A stretch of 64,000 nt of DNA from the NCBI RefSeq assembly GCF_024753245.1, contig NZ_JANUGX010000001.1, positions 1-64,000 on the forward strand, written 5' to 3'. The notes beneath the pieces are model-generated. The model was not told where the DNA came from. It saw only the letters and a program-made list of their open reading frames with translations, and made no database searches. Numbering within the stretch: position 1 is the stretch's first letter; every line of letters begins with the position of its first letter. This DNA is from Massilia norwichensis (lineage in GTDB: Bacteria > Pseudomonadota > Gammaproteobacteria > Burkholderiales > Burkholderiaceae_D). The position numbers and the translations under genes were made by a program. Below, piece after piece: positions 1 through 9,540 of this stretch.

Positions 1-133
1 AACTACTGGCACTTTCATCAAACGCCCACACTTATCGACTGTTGATTGTTAAAGATCGTTGGCTCCCGCCGAGGGCGGTACTGCCTTGCTGCGTTCTGCG
101 AATCGTTTTGTTCGTCAGCAGCAGAGAAGTGAG
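1..133 (-). other. rRNA operon leader (upstream of a 16S gene off the left edge)
   Basis: Read on the minus strand this is the transcribed leader that precedes 16S rRNA genes in Oxalobacteraceae. It carries a boxA-like antitermination element at 58-47 (CGATCTTTAACA), followed by the conserved stretch before the mature 16S end. The 16S gene itself is not in the window and should begin just left of position 1. No open reading frame of note lies in 1-327. Recognition rests on remembered leader sequences, so the identity is likely but not proven. Confidence 0.7.
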
Positions 134-162
134 ATTATGCAGTAATTCGCTTAACTCGTCAA
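134..162 (-). promoter_or_regulatory. Sigma-70 promoter of the rRNA operon
   Basis: On the minus strand a TTGACG -35 box (162-157) and a CATAAT -10 box (139-134) are separated by exactly 17 bp. The promoter points left into the rRNA leader. The sequence just upstream (about 163-215) has A/T tracts that could act as an UP element. The spacing and hexamers fit a strong rRNA promoter. Confidence 0.7.
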
Positions 163-327
163 CCCCTCGTTTTTCTACAACACACTCGACTTGGTCGTTT
201 TGGCAAGCTTAACTATTTGATTCCGTTGAGCTTTTCGTGTGCTGCAGAAGCAGGACGCGAACTATAGCAAACCGCACCGCAGCGCGCAAGAGACAGAAAA
301 TTGAACAGTCATCGCTGACCGTTCCAT

Positions 328-930
328 TCAGGATATTTCCGCAAGCTCTGCTTTTGCAGCCGTTACCCGACGCAGAGCCGTTTCCGGATCGAGTCCCGCC
401 ATCAGAAGATTAATAATCTCCTGTTTATCCTCGTTCGTGATGCCGGCACATGCCTGGCGGTGCGAACAGAAATAGGCGTACCAGGCGACATCGGCCGGGC
501 GCTCCTGGCGCGGTTTATACCTTTTCGGCACCGCCGTCCGCGCTTCGCCGGCATATGCGGCCAGTCGGGTAGGCGCGGCTGACCAATCGAAGCCTGCAAC
601 TGCGCGGCGCTCGGCTTCCCAATCGCCCTGGTAATCAGGCACGGGCCGCATAGTCGCCTTGTGCACTGCCAGACAAGCGAGGTTCGGATAGCCATTGGCC
701 TTGCAGAAGGCCGCGACGAAAGCCAGTTTCATGCCGATCCCGACCACGACCGCGCGGCCGAGCGTCGCATCTTTCGGGTACATGCTGCGCGCCAGCGTCA
801 GCAGGTCTGCGTGAGCGATCGGCTGCCCGGCCGCGGTTTGCGCGTGTCGCACCAAGGCCTCCACCAGCCGGGATCCGACCTCGATATCGGTCAGCGTGAA
901 CTGCGTTATCGCATCGATACTGTCTGCCAT
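328..930 (-). CDS. Conserved hypothetical protein, 200 aa
   Basis: I do not recognise this 200-residue protein. It is soluble, has no signal peptide or membrane segment, and is rich in Ala and Arg. A helical N-terminal half is followed by a basic central stretch (KRYKPRQERP) and a Cys/His-containing segment (YFCSHRQACAG) before a helical C-terminus. The start has a good ribosome site (AAAGGAAT). It is the last gene of a three-gene minus-strand operon and begins 9 nt after the stop of the metallo-beta-lactamase-fold gene. It lies directly upstream of the rRNA promoter. Confidence 0.75.
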   Translation of the reverse strand: MADSIDAITQFTLTDIEVGSRLVEALVRHAQTAAGQPIAHADLLTLARSMYPKDATLGRAVVVGIGMKLAFVAAFCKANGYPNLACLAVHKATMRPVPDYQGDWEAERRAVAGFDWSAAPTRLAAYAGEARTAVPKRYKPRQERPADVAWYAYFCSHRQACAGITNEDKQEIINLLMAGLDPETALRRVTAAKAELAEIS

Positions 931-939
931 GCCATTCCT

Positions 940-2310
940 TTAGCCTTGTTTTCCGGAGCCTGCTTCTTCCAGCAGGCGCCGCAACTGGGCCGCCTGATAG
1001 CCCCCGAAGGTGTCGCTGAACAGGCAGCGGATCAAGGGATCGTCGACCACGTCGGCGTCCAGCAGCGCGCGCTCGGTCTCCGCATCGAACACCGTATCGT
1101 TGATGCGCATGTACATCGACGTCAGCGACTCGCCCAGTTCGAGCGCCGCGTATAGCTTGGCGGCCGGGATCTCGGTCGTCCAGCCCAGTGGCGCCTCGCC
1201 CTCATCCAGGAAGGCTACGCCATTGGGCGCGAGCCGGTAGCGGAAACGTGTCGCCCGCCCCTCATGGTCGTAAACCGAGAGCTGCCAGATGCGGGTCTCG
1301 TCGAAATAGTCGGAGGCAGCCTCGACATCGCCATACTTCTCGAGCAGCCCGGCCCGGCAGTAATCCATGACGCGCGCCTGCTGCGATGCCGTCAGCGGCG
1401 CAAAATGCGTCGCGATATCGGCGGTCGGCGGCGGCGCGGCATTGCCTTCGTAGACGTAGTCGACGTCCTGCGCGCCAACCGGTATCACCCAGCTCAGGGG
1501 CGGCGCCGGCCGCAGCGAAGTGGCGTCGAGCCGCGCCGACACCGACGGGTCGAGCCGCACGACCTGCGCAGCGGGCAGCGCCGCGCCCACCTCGCGCGCG
1601 AACTGCGCATACGAGATCGGGAAAAAGGCGCGGTTGTACCACGACCACGGCTCCTGCTGGAACTGGCAGGAACTCGGCACGATGTAGCGCGGCGCCAGCG
1701 TACCGAGCTGCGCCAGCCATTCGGCCGGCAGTTCGGGCGGCGCGGCGACGGCGCGGGACGGCGCCAGCACTTCGAGCTCGCGCATGGTCTGGAAGGGCCA
1801 CAACACCATGTCCCAGGGCCCTTCCCCGGCCAGCTTGGCGAGCGTGCCCTCGTCGATCCAGGAGTCGACCACGTTCAGGACATTCAGTCCAGCGGCCCTC
1901 ACCTGGAACATGCTGTCGACGTCGGCATCCATGGCTTCGCGCGGCACCACCTGGAACGGCCCGACCTCGACCGCCTCGTCGAGCGCCAGCGCATGCACGC
2001 GGCTGAAGCCCAGTTGGCGCACCATGTCGAACAATTCTCCGAACATGCAGTAGATATAGAGCGGCGTGGCACGGTCCAGCAGGTCCAGGCTCTCCAGCGA
2101 GCAATGATCGTCGTGAAAATGCGAGATGAACACGGCGTCGAAACGCAGGCGCCGGATCTGCTCGTGGTCGAAGCGAACGTCGGGAAACGCGTGGCAGTTG
2201 CGGCTGAACGGGTTTTCGAAGATGGTGTCGAAGGCGATGCGCGTGCCGGCGCATTCGAACGCGTAGCCGGCGTGCAGGATACGCGAGATGGTGATGGCGT
2301 CGGTCGACAT
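940..2310 (-). CDS. Metallo-beta-lactamase-fold metal-dependent hydrolase
   Basis: This 456-residue protein has the metallo-beta-lactamase signature HFHDDH at residues 64-69, which binds zinc or iron in this superfamily. The N-terminal half is the hydrolase fold. The C-terminal half (from about 290) is an additional domain I cannot name. The substrate is unknown. The frame stays open much further upstream, but ATG at 2310 is chosen because the first beta-strands of the fold begin right after it and the 75-aa gene stops only 17 nt before. It is probably cotranscribed with both neighbours. Confidence 0.8.
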   Translation of the reverse strand: MSTDAITISRILHAGYAFECAGTRIAFDTIFENPFSRNCHAFPDVRFDHEQIRRLRFDAVFISHFHDDHCSLESLDLLDRATPLYIYCMFGELFDMVRQLGFSRVHALALDEAVEVGPFQVVPREAMDADVDSMFQVRAAGLNVLNVVDSWIDEGTLAKLAGEGPWDMVLWPFQTMRELEVLAPSRAVAAPPELPAEWLAQLGTLAPRYIVPSSCQFQQEPWSWYNRAFFPISYAQFAREVGAALPAAQVVRLDPSVSARLDATSLRPAPPLSWVIPVGAQDVDYVYEGNAAPPPTADIATHFAPLTASQQARVMDYCRAGLLEKYGDVEAASDYFDETRIWQLSVYDHEGRATRFRYRLAPNGVAFLDEGEAPLGWTTEIPAAKLYAALELGESLTSMYMRINDTVFDAETERALLDADVVDDPLIRCLFSDTFGGYQAAQLRRLLEEAGSGKQG

Positions 2311-2327
2311 GTCAGCTGGTGCCGGGC

Positions 2328-2555
2328 TCAATCGAGACGCTTCAGGCGCTGGCCATGGATGCCCCACTGGCAATCGACGTCGTCGACGCGTCCGCACAGG
2401 GCCCAGCCGGTGCCGATCTTTTCCACCGTGACCGGGCTTTCGATTTCGCGTGCCAGCTTCTCGGCCCACACGCTCGCGGCACCGCGTCCCTTGAAGAGTT
2501 CCTTGCCTTCGTAGATGACGGTGGCGTCGAATACGGGCATGGCGAATATGCTCAT
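2328..2555 (-). CDS. Small conserved protein, 75 aa
   Basis: This 75-residue soluble protein has no recognised domain. It starts MSIFAMPVFD, has an alternating hydrophobic pattern suggesting a small beta-sheet, and ends with a basic tail. ATG at 2555 has a strong ribosome site (AGAGGAAG). It is the first gene of the minus-strand operon that continues into the metallo-beta-lactamase-fold hydrolase, which suggests a shared but unknown role. Confidence 0.65.
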   Translation of the reverse strand: MSIFAMPVFDATVIYEGKELFKGRGAASVWAEKLAREIESPVTVEKIGTGWALCGRVDDVDCQWGIHGQRLKRLD

Positions 2556-2683
2556 TGCTTCCTCTGTGTTTCGGATGTAAAGGCGGCATCCTAACATTTG
2601 CGCTGCCCGGCAAGCGTCCGGCGGCCTCGAATCCGCAGGCGTATGATCGCCGCGTGGACGCAAGCACCCGACGGGAGGGCCGC

Positions 2684-3676
2684 ATGGACACGTTCGACGT
2701 GGGACAACTGGTGCCCGGCTTCCGGCCGCCGCCGCAAGGCGCCCCGGCGGAGATCGACCCGGCGGCGCTCGCCGCGGCGCAGACCCGCACACGGCATTGG
2801 CGCAGTTCCTTTCCCGGCCCGCTGATCCCGGGCACCGACCGGCACCGGGCTGAAACCTGCCGCATGTTCCGCGAGACCTTCAATCCCTACCGCCCGGCCG
2901 TGCTCGACTGGCCAAGCCTGGCGCCGGCGGAACGTGCGCGCATCGTCGCCCTGCCGATCTGGGACATCGCGGTGCAAACCGAGGGCAAGGCCAGGCTGCG
3001 CATGGCGGCCTATGCCCGCACCCTGTGCGAGCCCGACATGCGCGGCGCGCTGGCCCTGAACGCATGGGAGGAGCAGCGCCACAAGGATGTGCTGTCGCGC
3101 ATGGTGGCGGCCTACGGCATCGCACTGGCGCCGGAGCCGACACCCGCCCTGCCCGCCGATCCCGAATGGGCCTATCTCGTCACCGGCTACAGCGAGTGCA
3201 TCGACAGCTTCTTCGCGTTCGGCCTGTTCGAACTGGCGCGGCGTTCGGGCCTGTTTCCGCAGGCTTTGGTCGACACCTTCGAGCCGGTGATGCAGGAAGA
3301 GTGCCGCCACATCCTGCTGTTTGCCAACTGGGCCGGCTGGCACCGCGCGCGGCTCCCGTTCTGGCGGCGCCTGCGCTTCGAGGCCCGGGTCGCCGCGGTC
3401 TGGCTCTATCTTGCGTGGGAGCGGATCGGACTGGCGCACACGGTCGGCGCCGAGCGCATGGCGCCGGAACAGGAGCAGGACAACAACTTCACGCTGCACG
3501 GCGCGCAATCGGTCGCCAGCACCGAGGTCGGGATGGCAGACCTGATGGCGCTCTGCCTGGAAGAGAACGCGCGGCGCTTTGCCGGCTACGACGAACGCCT
3601 GCTGCGCCCGACGACGGTGCCGCGCCTGGCCAGCCTGCTGCTGCGCATCGCCCGGCCCCTCCGCGGCCGGCGCTGA
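2684..3676 (+). CDS. Ferritin-like diiron-site protein
   Basis: This 330-residue protein shows the residues of a carboxylate-bridged diiron four-helix bundle: Glu100, then Glu130-x-x-His133, Glu171, and Glu206-x-x-His209. This is the ferritin-like/RNR-like layout of an oxidase or oxygenase. No signal peptide is present. The C-terminus is basic. ATG at 2684 follows a clear GGGAGG ribosome site; the frame is open further upstream but that part looks like promoter region. It is divergent from the metallo-beta-lactamase operon and convergent with hpnA, 7 nt away. Substrate unknown; a role in hopanoid chemistry is only suggested by position. Confidence 0.8.
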   Translation: MDTFDVGQLVPGFRPPPQGAPAEIDPAALAAAQTRTRHWRSSFPGPLIPGTDRHRAETCRMFRETFNPYRPAVLDWPSLAPAERARIVALPIWDIAVQTEGKARLRMAAYARTLCEPDMRGALALNAWEEQRHKDVLSRMVAAYGIALAPEPTPALPADPEWAYLVTGYSECIDSFFAFGLFELARRSGLFPQALVDTFEPVMQEECRHILLFANWAGWHRARLPFWRRLRFEARVAAVWLYLAWERIGLAHTVGAERMAPEQEQDNNFTLHGAQSVASTEVGMADLMALCLEENARRFAGYDERLLRPTTVPRLASLLLRIARPLRGRR

Positions 3677-3683
3677 ACTCGAT

Positions 3684-4685
3684 TCAGCGGAGGTAGCCTT
3701 CGCGCCCGAACCACTCGAGCGCGGCCTGCACGCCCGCCGTGTGCGGTCCGGGTCGGTATCCCAATTCCGTACGCGCCTTGTCCGAACTGAAGAACATCCT
3801 GTTGCGCGACATCTTCAGCCCATCCACGGTCAGGAAAGGCTCCCTGCCGCGCCAGCGGGCCAGGGCTTCGGCCGCATGCGCCAGCGGCACCAGCGGCGCG
3901 ACCGGCAACCTGAGCCGCGGCGCAGAGCGCCCGGCGAACCCGGCGATCTCGCCCAGCAGATCGCGCAGCATCAGGTTGTCGCCGCCCAGGATATAGCGCT
4001 CGCCTGTCCTGCCGCGCACCAGCGCCAGCAAATGCCCCTGCGCCACATCCTCGACGTCGACCACGTTCAGGCCGGTCTGGACGAAGGCCGGCATCCTGCC
4101 GCTGGCCGCCTCGACGATGATGCGGCCAGTCGGCGTCGGCCGCACATCGCGCGCACCGACCGGCGTCGACGGGTTGACGATCACCGCAGGCAATCCTTCC
4201 TCGGCAACCATGCGCTCGACCAGGCGCTCGGACAGCACCTTGCTGCGCTTGTAGGCGCCGATGGCTTCCTCGGGCTGCAGCGGCTGGTCCTCGGTGGCGG
4301 CCAGGGTCGACGGTTCCACGCGCAGTGTCGCCACGCTGCTGGTGACGACCACGCGCTCGACCCGCCGCGCCAGCGCCGCCCGCATCACCGCCTGCGTGCC
4401 GTCGAGATTGTTGCGCGCGATCTGCGCCGGCTCGGGCGCCCACAAGCGGTAGTCGGCCGCCACGTGCAGCAGGTAGCGCACGCCGTCCAGCGCGCGTTCG
4501 ACGGCCGGCTGGTCGCGCATGTCGCCTTCAGCGACTTCCGCGTCCAGCCCGTCCAGGTTGCGGCGCGGACTGCTGGCCCGCACCAGCACGCGCACCGCGT
4601 AGCCCTGCCGCAGCGCGGCGCGTGCCACCGCGGAACCGACAAACCCGGCCGCGCCCGTGACCAGCACCCTGTCCATGCCTGGCAT
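3684..4685 (-). CDS. hpnA: Hopanoid-associated sugar epimerase HpnA
   Basis: This 333-residue NAD(P)-dependent epimerase/dehydratase of the extended SDR family has the nucleotide-binding GAAGFVGS loop at its N-terminus and the catalytic YKRSK (YxxxK) motif mid-protein. HpnA proteins are regularly encoded in hopanoid clusters and are assigned there as sugar epimerases, although their exact substrate is not settled. ATG at 4685 is chosen for the AAGGGGG ribosome site. The gene is divergent from ispH, with a 98-bp shared promoter region in which TACAAT (4720-4715) could be the hpnA -10 box. Confidence 0.88.
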   Translation of the reverse strand: MPGMDRVLVTGAAGFVGSAVARAALRQGYAVRVLVRASSPRRNLDGLDAEVAEGDMRDQPAVERALDGVRYLLHVAADYRLWAPEPAQIARNNLDGTQAVMRAALARRVERVVVTSSVATLRVEPSTLAATEDQPLQPEEAIGAYKRSKVLSERLVERMVAEEGLPAVIVNPSTPVGARDVRPTPTGRIIVEAASGRMPAFVQTGLNVVDVEDVAQGHLLALVRGRTGERYILGGDNLMLRDLLGEIAGFAGRSAPRLRLPVAPLVPLAHAAEALARWRGREPFLTVDGLKMSRNRMFFSSDKARTELGYRPGPHTAGVQAALEWFGREGYLR

Positions 4686-4783
4686 CGCGCCCCCTTGCAG
4701 CACAGTGACGCTTTATTGTAGACCGATGGCCGAACCAGCGCGCGTGCGCCGACTCTAACCTGCTTCGCCACGGGAGAATCGTC

Positions 4784-5716
4784 ATGCGCGTCATCCTAGC
4801 CCAGCCACGCGGCTTTTGCGCCGGCGTCGTCCGCGCCATCGAGATCGTCGAGCGCTCCCTCGAGCGGCACGGTGCGCCCGTGTATGTGCGACACGAAATT
4901 GTCCACAACAAAGCCGTGGTCGACGGCCTGCGCGCCAAGGGCGCCGTCTTCGTCGACGAGCTCGACGAGGTGCCGCCGCAAGCGGTAACGATCTTCAGCG
5001 CCCACGGCGTGGCGCGCCAGGTCGAAGCCGATGCGCGGGCGCGCACGCTGCGCGTGTTCGACGCGACCTGCCCGCTGGTGGCCAAGGTCCACATCCAGGG
5101 ACGGCAATATGCCGCCAGCGGCCGCGTGCTGATCCTGATCGGCCATGCCGGCCACCCCGAAGTCGAGGGCACCATGGGCCAGATCGACGGCCGCGTGCTG
5201 CTGGTGCAGGACGAGCGCGACGTCGACGCCCTCGACCTGCCCGCCGACACGCCGGTCGCCTATGTCACCCAGACCACGCTCAGCGTCGACGATACCCGCG
5301 GCGTCATCGCGGCGCTGCAGCGGCGCTTTTCCGACCTCGTCGGACCGGACGTGCGCGACATCTGCTATGCCACCCAGAACCGGCAGCGCGCGGTGCGCGA
5401 GCTCTGCCGGCAGGTCGAGGTGCTGCTGGTGGTGGGCGCCACCAACAGCTCGAATTCGAACCGGCTGCGCGAGATCGGCACCGAGAGCGGCATCCCGACC
5501 TACCTGCTGGCCGACGGCGGCGAGCTCGAGCCAGGTTGGGTGGCGGGCGCGAACGTGGTCGGGATCACGGCAGGCGCGTCGGCGCCGGAATCGATGGTCG
5601 AACATGTGATCGACGCGCTGCGTGCTTTGGCCCCGGTCGAGGTCACGACCATGGACGGGATCGCCGAACACGTCGAATTCCGCCTGCCGCGCGAGCTGGC
5701 CGACCGCGCGGCCTGA
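4784..5716 (+). CDS. ispH: 4-hydroxy-3-methylbut-2-enyl diphosphate reductase
   Basis: IspH (LytB) carries out the last step of the MEP pathway, reducing HMBPP to isopentenyl and dimethylallyl diphosphate. All three iron-sulfur cluster cysteines are present at residues 12 (FCAG), 96 (ATCPLV) and 194 (ICYATQ), matching the classic spacing. The HEIVHN and SAHG segments are also conserved. The protein is 310 aa, the usual size. It heads a plus-strand operon with hpnH-I-J-K-L. Most genomes of this group carry a separate housekeeping ispH, so this copy is probably dedicated to hopanoids. Confidence 0.95.
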   Translation: MRVILAQPRGFCAGVVRAIEIVERSLERHGAPVYVRHEIVHNKAVVDGLRAKGAVFVDELDEVPPQAVTIFSAHGVARQVEADARARTLRVFDATCPLVAKVHIQGRQYAASGRVLILIGHAGHPEVEGTMGQIDGRVLLVQDERDVDALDLPADTPVAYVTQTTLSVDDTRGVIAALQRRFSDLVGPDVRDICYATQNRQRAVRELCRQVEVLLVVGATNSSNSNRLREIGTESGIPTYLLADGGELEPGWVAGANVVGITAGASAPESMVEHVIDALRALAPVEVTTMDGIAEHVEFRLPRELADRAA

Positions 5717-5752
5717 GCCGGACGACGGAGCGACCGAGCGACGGAGACGAAG

Positions 5753-6916
5753 ATGGCGATCCCCTTCCTGCAAAAAGCGCTGGTCGGCGCCTATGTGCTG
5801 CGCCAGCAGCTAGCCGGCAAACAGCGCTACCCCCTGGCGCTGATGCTGGAGCCGCTGTTCCGCTGCAACCTGGCCTGCGCCGGCTGCGGCAAGATCGATT
5901 ATCCGGACGAGATCCTGAACCAGCGCCTGTCCGTCGCCGATTGCCTGGGTGCGGTCGACGAGTGCGGCGCGCCGGTGGTGTCGATCGCGGGCGGCGAACC
6001 GCTGCTGCACAAGGACATGCCAGCCATCGTCGAGGGCATCGTCGCGCGGCGCAAGTTCGTCTACCTGTGCACCAATGCGCTGCTGATGGAAAAGAAGCTC
6101 GACCAGTACCGCCCGAGTCCCTTCTTCATCTGGTCGGTGCACCTCGACGGCGACCAGGCCATGCACGACCGCTCGGTATGCCAGGACGGCGTCTATCAGC
6201 GGGCGGTGGCGGCGATCCGGCGCGCCAAGGCCGCCGGCTTCCGGGTCAACATCAACTGCACCCTGTTCGACGGCGCGGTCGCGGCGCAGGTCGCCGGCTT
6301 CTTCGACACCGTGCGCGAGATGGGGGTGGACGGCATCACCGTTTCGCCGGGCTATGCCTACGAGCGCGCGCCCGAGCAGCAGCACTTCCTGGCGCGCGGC
6401 AGGACCAAGCAGCTGTTCCGCGATATCCTCGCGCGCGGCGACGGCGGGCGCCGCTGGGCGTTCAGCCAGTCCAGCCTCTTCCTCGACTTCCTGGCCGGGA
6501 ACCAGAGCTACCGCTGCACGCCGTGGGGCAATCCCACACGCACGGTGTTCGGCTGGCAGCGGCCCTGCTACCTGCTGGGTGAGGGCTATGCCGCCAGCTT
6601 TCGGGAACTGATGGAAGACACCGACTGGGACGCCTACGGCACCGGCAACTACGAAAAATGCGCGAACTGCATGGTGCACAGCGGCTATGAAGCGACCGCC
6701 GTGCGCGACACGCTGGCCCGTCCGCTGGTGGCGGCGAAAGTCGCGCTGAGGGGTGTCAGGACCAGCGGGCCGATGGCGCCGGAAATCCCCCTGCACGGCC
6801 AGCGACCGGCGCAATACGTGCACGCCCGGCACGTGGCGATCAAGCTGGAGGAGATCCGCGGCCGCAAGACGCCGGCGCCTGGGCCGGTATTGCGGCGCCA
6901 GGCCGGGTCCGACTGA
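5753..6916 (+). CDS. hpnH: Radical SAM adenosyl-hopane synthase HpnH
   Basis: HpnH joins the 5'-deoxyadenosyl group to diploptene, giving adenosylhopane, the first step of side-chain building in C35 hopanoids. The 387-residue protein has the radical SAM CX3CX2C motif at Cys38, Cys42 and Cys45 and a second Cys-containing region near the C-terminus (YEKCANCMVH). It lies 36 nt after ispH in the same operon and 21 nt before hpnI. Confidence 0.95.
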   Translation: MAIPFLQKALVGAYVLRQQLAGKQRYPLALMLEPLFRCNLACAGCGKIDYPDEILNQRLSVADCLGAVDECGAPVVSIAGGEPLLHKDMPAIVEGIVARRKFVYLCTNALLMEKKLDQYRPSPFFIWSVHLDGDQAMHDRSVCQDGVYQRAVAAIRRAKAAGFRVNINCTLFDGAVAAQVAGFFDTVREMGVDGITVSPGYAYERAPEQQHFLARGRTKQLFRDILARGDGGRRWAFSQSSLFLDFLAGNQSYRCTPWGNPTRTVFGWQRPCYLLGEGYAASFRELMEDTDWDAYGTGNYEKCANCMVHSGYEATAVRDTLARPLVAAKVALRGVRTSGPMAPEIPLHGQRPAQYVHARHVAIKLEEIRGRKTPAPGPVLRRQAGSD

Positions 6917-6937
6917 GCCGGGCCACGGAGAGCGCCG

Positions 6938-8089
6938 ATGCCAGCCATATTCACCGTCGCCGCGACCGTCCTCACGCTGCTGGCCACGCTGTACGCGCTG
7001 GCGGCGCTGCTGGTCCGCCCGCGCACGCGCGGCCCGCGCCCCGGCGACGTCCGCGACCTCGGCGGCAACGGCACCGCGGCGCCGGTGCCCGTCAGCGTGC
7101 TCAAGCCCCTGTGCGGCCTGGAGCCGCGGCTCGAACACAACCTCGCCACCTTCTGCCAGCAAACCCACCCGCACTACCAGCTGGTATTCGGCGTGCGCGA
7201 CCCAAACGACCCGGCCATCGCGGTCGTACAGCGGCTGGCGCGGCGCTTTCCCGCGCTCGACATGCAGCTGGTGGTCGATCCGCGCGTCCACGGCAGCAAT
7301 CTCAAGGTGAGCAACCTGATCAACATGATGCAAGCCGCCCGCCACCCGTGGCTGGTGCTGGCCGACAGCGACGTCGCGGTCGCGCCCGGTTACCTGGAAC
7401 GCGTGACGCTGCCGCTGCGCGACCCCGGCGTCGGCATCGTCACCTGCCTCTACCACGGCCAGGCCGAGGGCGGCTTCTGGCCGCGCCTGGGGGCGCTCTT
7501 CATCGACACCTGGTTCGCACCCTCCGTGCGGGTCGCCAGCGGCGGCGGCAGCAGCGCCTTCGCCTTCGGTGCAACGATCGCGCTGCGGGCCGAGGTGCTG
7601 CGCGCCATCGGCGGCTTCGCCGCGCTGAAGGACCGCCTGGCCGACGACTACCATCTCGGCGGGCTGACCCGGCGCAGGGGGCTGGCGACCGTCCTCTCCG
7701 ATGCCTGGGTCAGCACCGACGTCACCGAAACCAGCCTGCGCGCCTTGTGGTCGCGCGAGCGGCGCTGGATGCAGACCATCCGCTCGCTCAATCCGGCCGG
7801 CTATGCGTTCTCCTTCATCACCTTCACCCTGCCGATGCTGGCGCTGGGCCTGTGGCTGGCGCCGACCGCGCTCAACCTGGCAATTGCGCTCCCGGGCGCC
7901 GCAGCCCGCCTGGGCCTGCACTGGAAGCGGCCCGCACCCGGCGTCCCGGCACCCGGACATGCGATGCTGGCGCCGCTGCGCGACTGCCTGTTGCTGCTCG
8001 AGTGGCTGAGCGGTTTTGCCGGCGCCACCGCGCGCTGGCGCAGTCAGCTGGTGCCGATCGACACCCTCACCCGACGATGGAAGCCTTGA
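6938..8089 (+). CDS. hpnI: Hopanoid glycosyltransferase HpnI
   Basis: HpnI is a membrane-bound family 2 glycosyltransferase related to ceramide glucosyltransferases. In characterised clusters it adds N-acetylglucosamine to bacteriohopanetetrol. The 383-residue protein has an N-terminal membrane helix (residues 1-25), the D1/D2 acidic motifs (LADSDV, RLADDYH), the RERRW (QxxRW-like) motif and C-terminal membrane segments. It ends 2 nt before hpnJ, so translation is probably coupled. Confidence 0.93.
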   Translation: MPAIFTVAATVLTLLATLYALAALLVRPRTRGPRPGDVRDLGGNGTAAPVPVSVLKPLCGLEPRLEHNLATFCQQTHPHYQLVFGVRDPNDPAIAVVQRLARRFPALDMQLVVDPRVHGSNLKVSNLINMMQAARHPWLVLADSDVAVAPGYLERVTLPLRDPGVGIVTCLYHGQAEGGFWPRLGALFIDTWFAPSVRVASGGGSSAFAFGATIALRAEVLRAIGGFAALKDRLADDYHLGGLTRRRGLATVLSDAWVSTDVTETSLRALWSRERRWMQTIRSLNPAGYAFSFITFTLPMLALGLWLAPTALNLAIALPGAAARLGLHWKRPAPGVPAPGHAMLAPLRDCLLLLEWLSGFAGATARWRSQLVPIDTLTRRWKP

Positions 8090-8091
8090 TC

Positions 8092-9540
8092 ATGAGCCAC
8101 CTGAAAACCCTGTTCCTGCAGGCGCCCTCCTTCGACGGTTTCGATGGCGGCGCCGGCTCGCGCTACCAGGCCAAACGCGAGATCCGCTCGTTCTGGTACC
8201 CCACCTGGCTGGCCCAGCCCGCCGCGCTGGTGCCCGGCAGCCGCCTGCTGGATGCGCCGGCGGACGGCCTCACGGTCGAGCAGGCGCTCGACATCGCCAG
8301 CGCCTACGAACTCGTGATCATCCACACCAGCACGCCCTCCTTTCCCAGCGACGCGCGCTTCACCGAACTGCTCAAGGCGCGCAATCCGACGCTCCTGGCC
8401 GGCATGGTCGGCGCCAAGGTCGCGGTCGATCCGGGCGGCTCGCTGCGCGCCAGCCGCGCCATCGATTTCGTCGCCCGCGAAGAATTCGACTACACCTGCC
8501 GCGAGCTCGCCGAGGGCCGGCCGCTGGCGGACATCGATGGCATCAGCTGGCGCGAGGCCGGTGCGGGCGGCGACGCCATCCGCCACAACCCGCCGCGCGC
8601 CATGCTCGAGGACATGGATGCGCTGCCCTTCGTGGCGCCGGTCTATCGACGCGACCTGAACATCCGCAATTACTTCATCGGCTACCTGAACTACCCGTAT
8701 GTTTCGCTGTACACCGGGCGCGGCTGCCGTTCGCGCTGCACCTTCTGCCTGTGGCCCCAGACCGTCGGCGGGCACCGCTACCGCACCCGCTCCAGCGAGA
8801 ACGTATTGGCCGAGGTCCGCTGGATCAAGGAGAACATGCCCGAGGTGAAGGAAATCATGTTCGACGACGACACCTTCACCGACTTCCGCCCGCGCGCCGA
8901 AGAGATCGCCCGCGGCCTGGGCGAACTGGGCGTGACCTGGTCGTGCAACGCCAAGGCCAATGTGCCGTATTCGACCCTGAAGATCATGAAGGAGAACGGC
9001 CTGCGCCTGCTGCTGGTCGGTTACGAGTCCGGCGACGACCAGATCCTCCTGAACATCAAGAAGGGCCTGCGCACCGACATCGCGCGCCGTTTTGCCGCCG
9101 ACTGCCGTCAGCTGGGCATCACGGTGCACGGCACCTTCATCCTCGGCCTGCCCGGCGAGACCCGCGAAACCATCGCCAAATCGATCGCCTTTGCCAAGGA
9201 GATCAATCCGCATACCATACAGGTGTCGCTGGCCGCGCCCTATCCCGGCACCCGTCTGTACGAACAGGCCGTGGAGAACGAGTGGATACCGCCCAACAAG
9301 ACCATCCACCTGGTCAACGAGAGCGGAGTGCAACTGGCGGCGCTCAGCTACCCGCACCTCTCCAGCGAGGAGATCTACCATGGCCTCGAACAGTTCTACC
9401 GCAGCTTTTACTTCCGGCCGTCCAAGATCTGGGAGATCGTCAGCGAAATGGCCGGCAGTTGGGAGATGACCCGGCGCCGGCTGCGCGAAGGCGTCGAGTT
9501 CTTCCACTTCCTGCGCGCCCACGGCGCCACCCACTCGTGA
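8092..9540 (+). CDS. hpnJ: Radical SAM hopanoid cyclitol-ether synthase HpnJ
   Basis: HpnJ contracts the glucosamine headgroup of bacteriohopanetetrol to the cyclitol ether. The 482-residue protein has an N-terminal B12-binding-like domain (about 1-180) and a radical SAM core with CX3CX2C at Cys212, Cys216 and Cys219. ATG at 8092 is chosen for the GGAAG site about 8 nt upstream; ATG 8077, overlapping the end of hpnI, is possible. The stop overlaps the GTG start of hpnK. Confidence 0.93.
   Translation: MSHLKTLFLQAPSFDGFDGGAGSRYQAKREIRSFWYPTWLAQPAALVPGSRLLDAPADGLTVEQALDIASAYELVIIHTSTPSFPSDARFTELLKARNPTLLAGMVGAKVAVDPGGSLRASRAIDFVAREEFDYTCRELAEGRPLADIDGISWREAGAGGDAIRHNPPRAMLEDMDALPFVAPVYRRDLNIRNYFIGYLNYPYVSLYTGRGCRSRCTFCLWPQTVGGHRYRTRSSENVLAEVRWIKENMPEVKEIMFDDDTFTDFRPRAEEIARGLGELGVTWSCNAKANVPYSTLKIMKENGLRLLLVGYESGDDQILLNIKKGLRTDIARRFAADCRQLGITVHGTFILGLPGETRETIAKSIAFAKEINPHTIQVSLAAPYPGTRLYEQAVENEWIPPNKTIHLVNESGVQLAALSYPHLSSEEIYHGLEQFYRSFYFRPSKIWEIVSEMAGSWEMTRRRLREGVEFFHFLRAHGATHS

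Noticed and set aside
5810..7960. A 716-codon minus-strand frame across hpnH and hpnI
   Set aside because: Antisense shadow of two recognised hopanoid genes.
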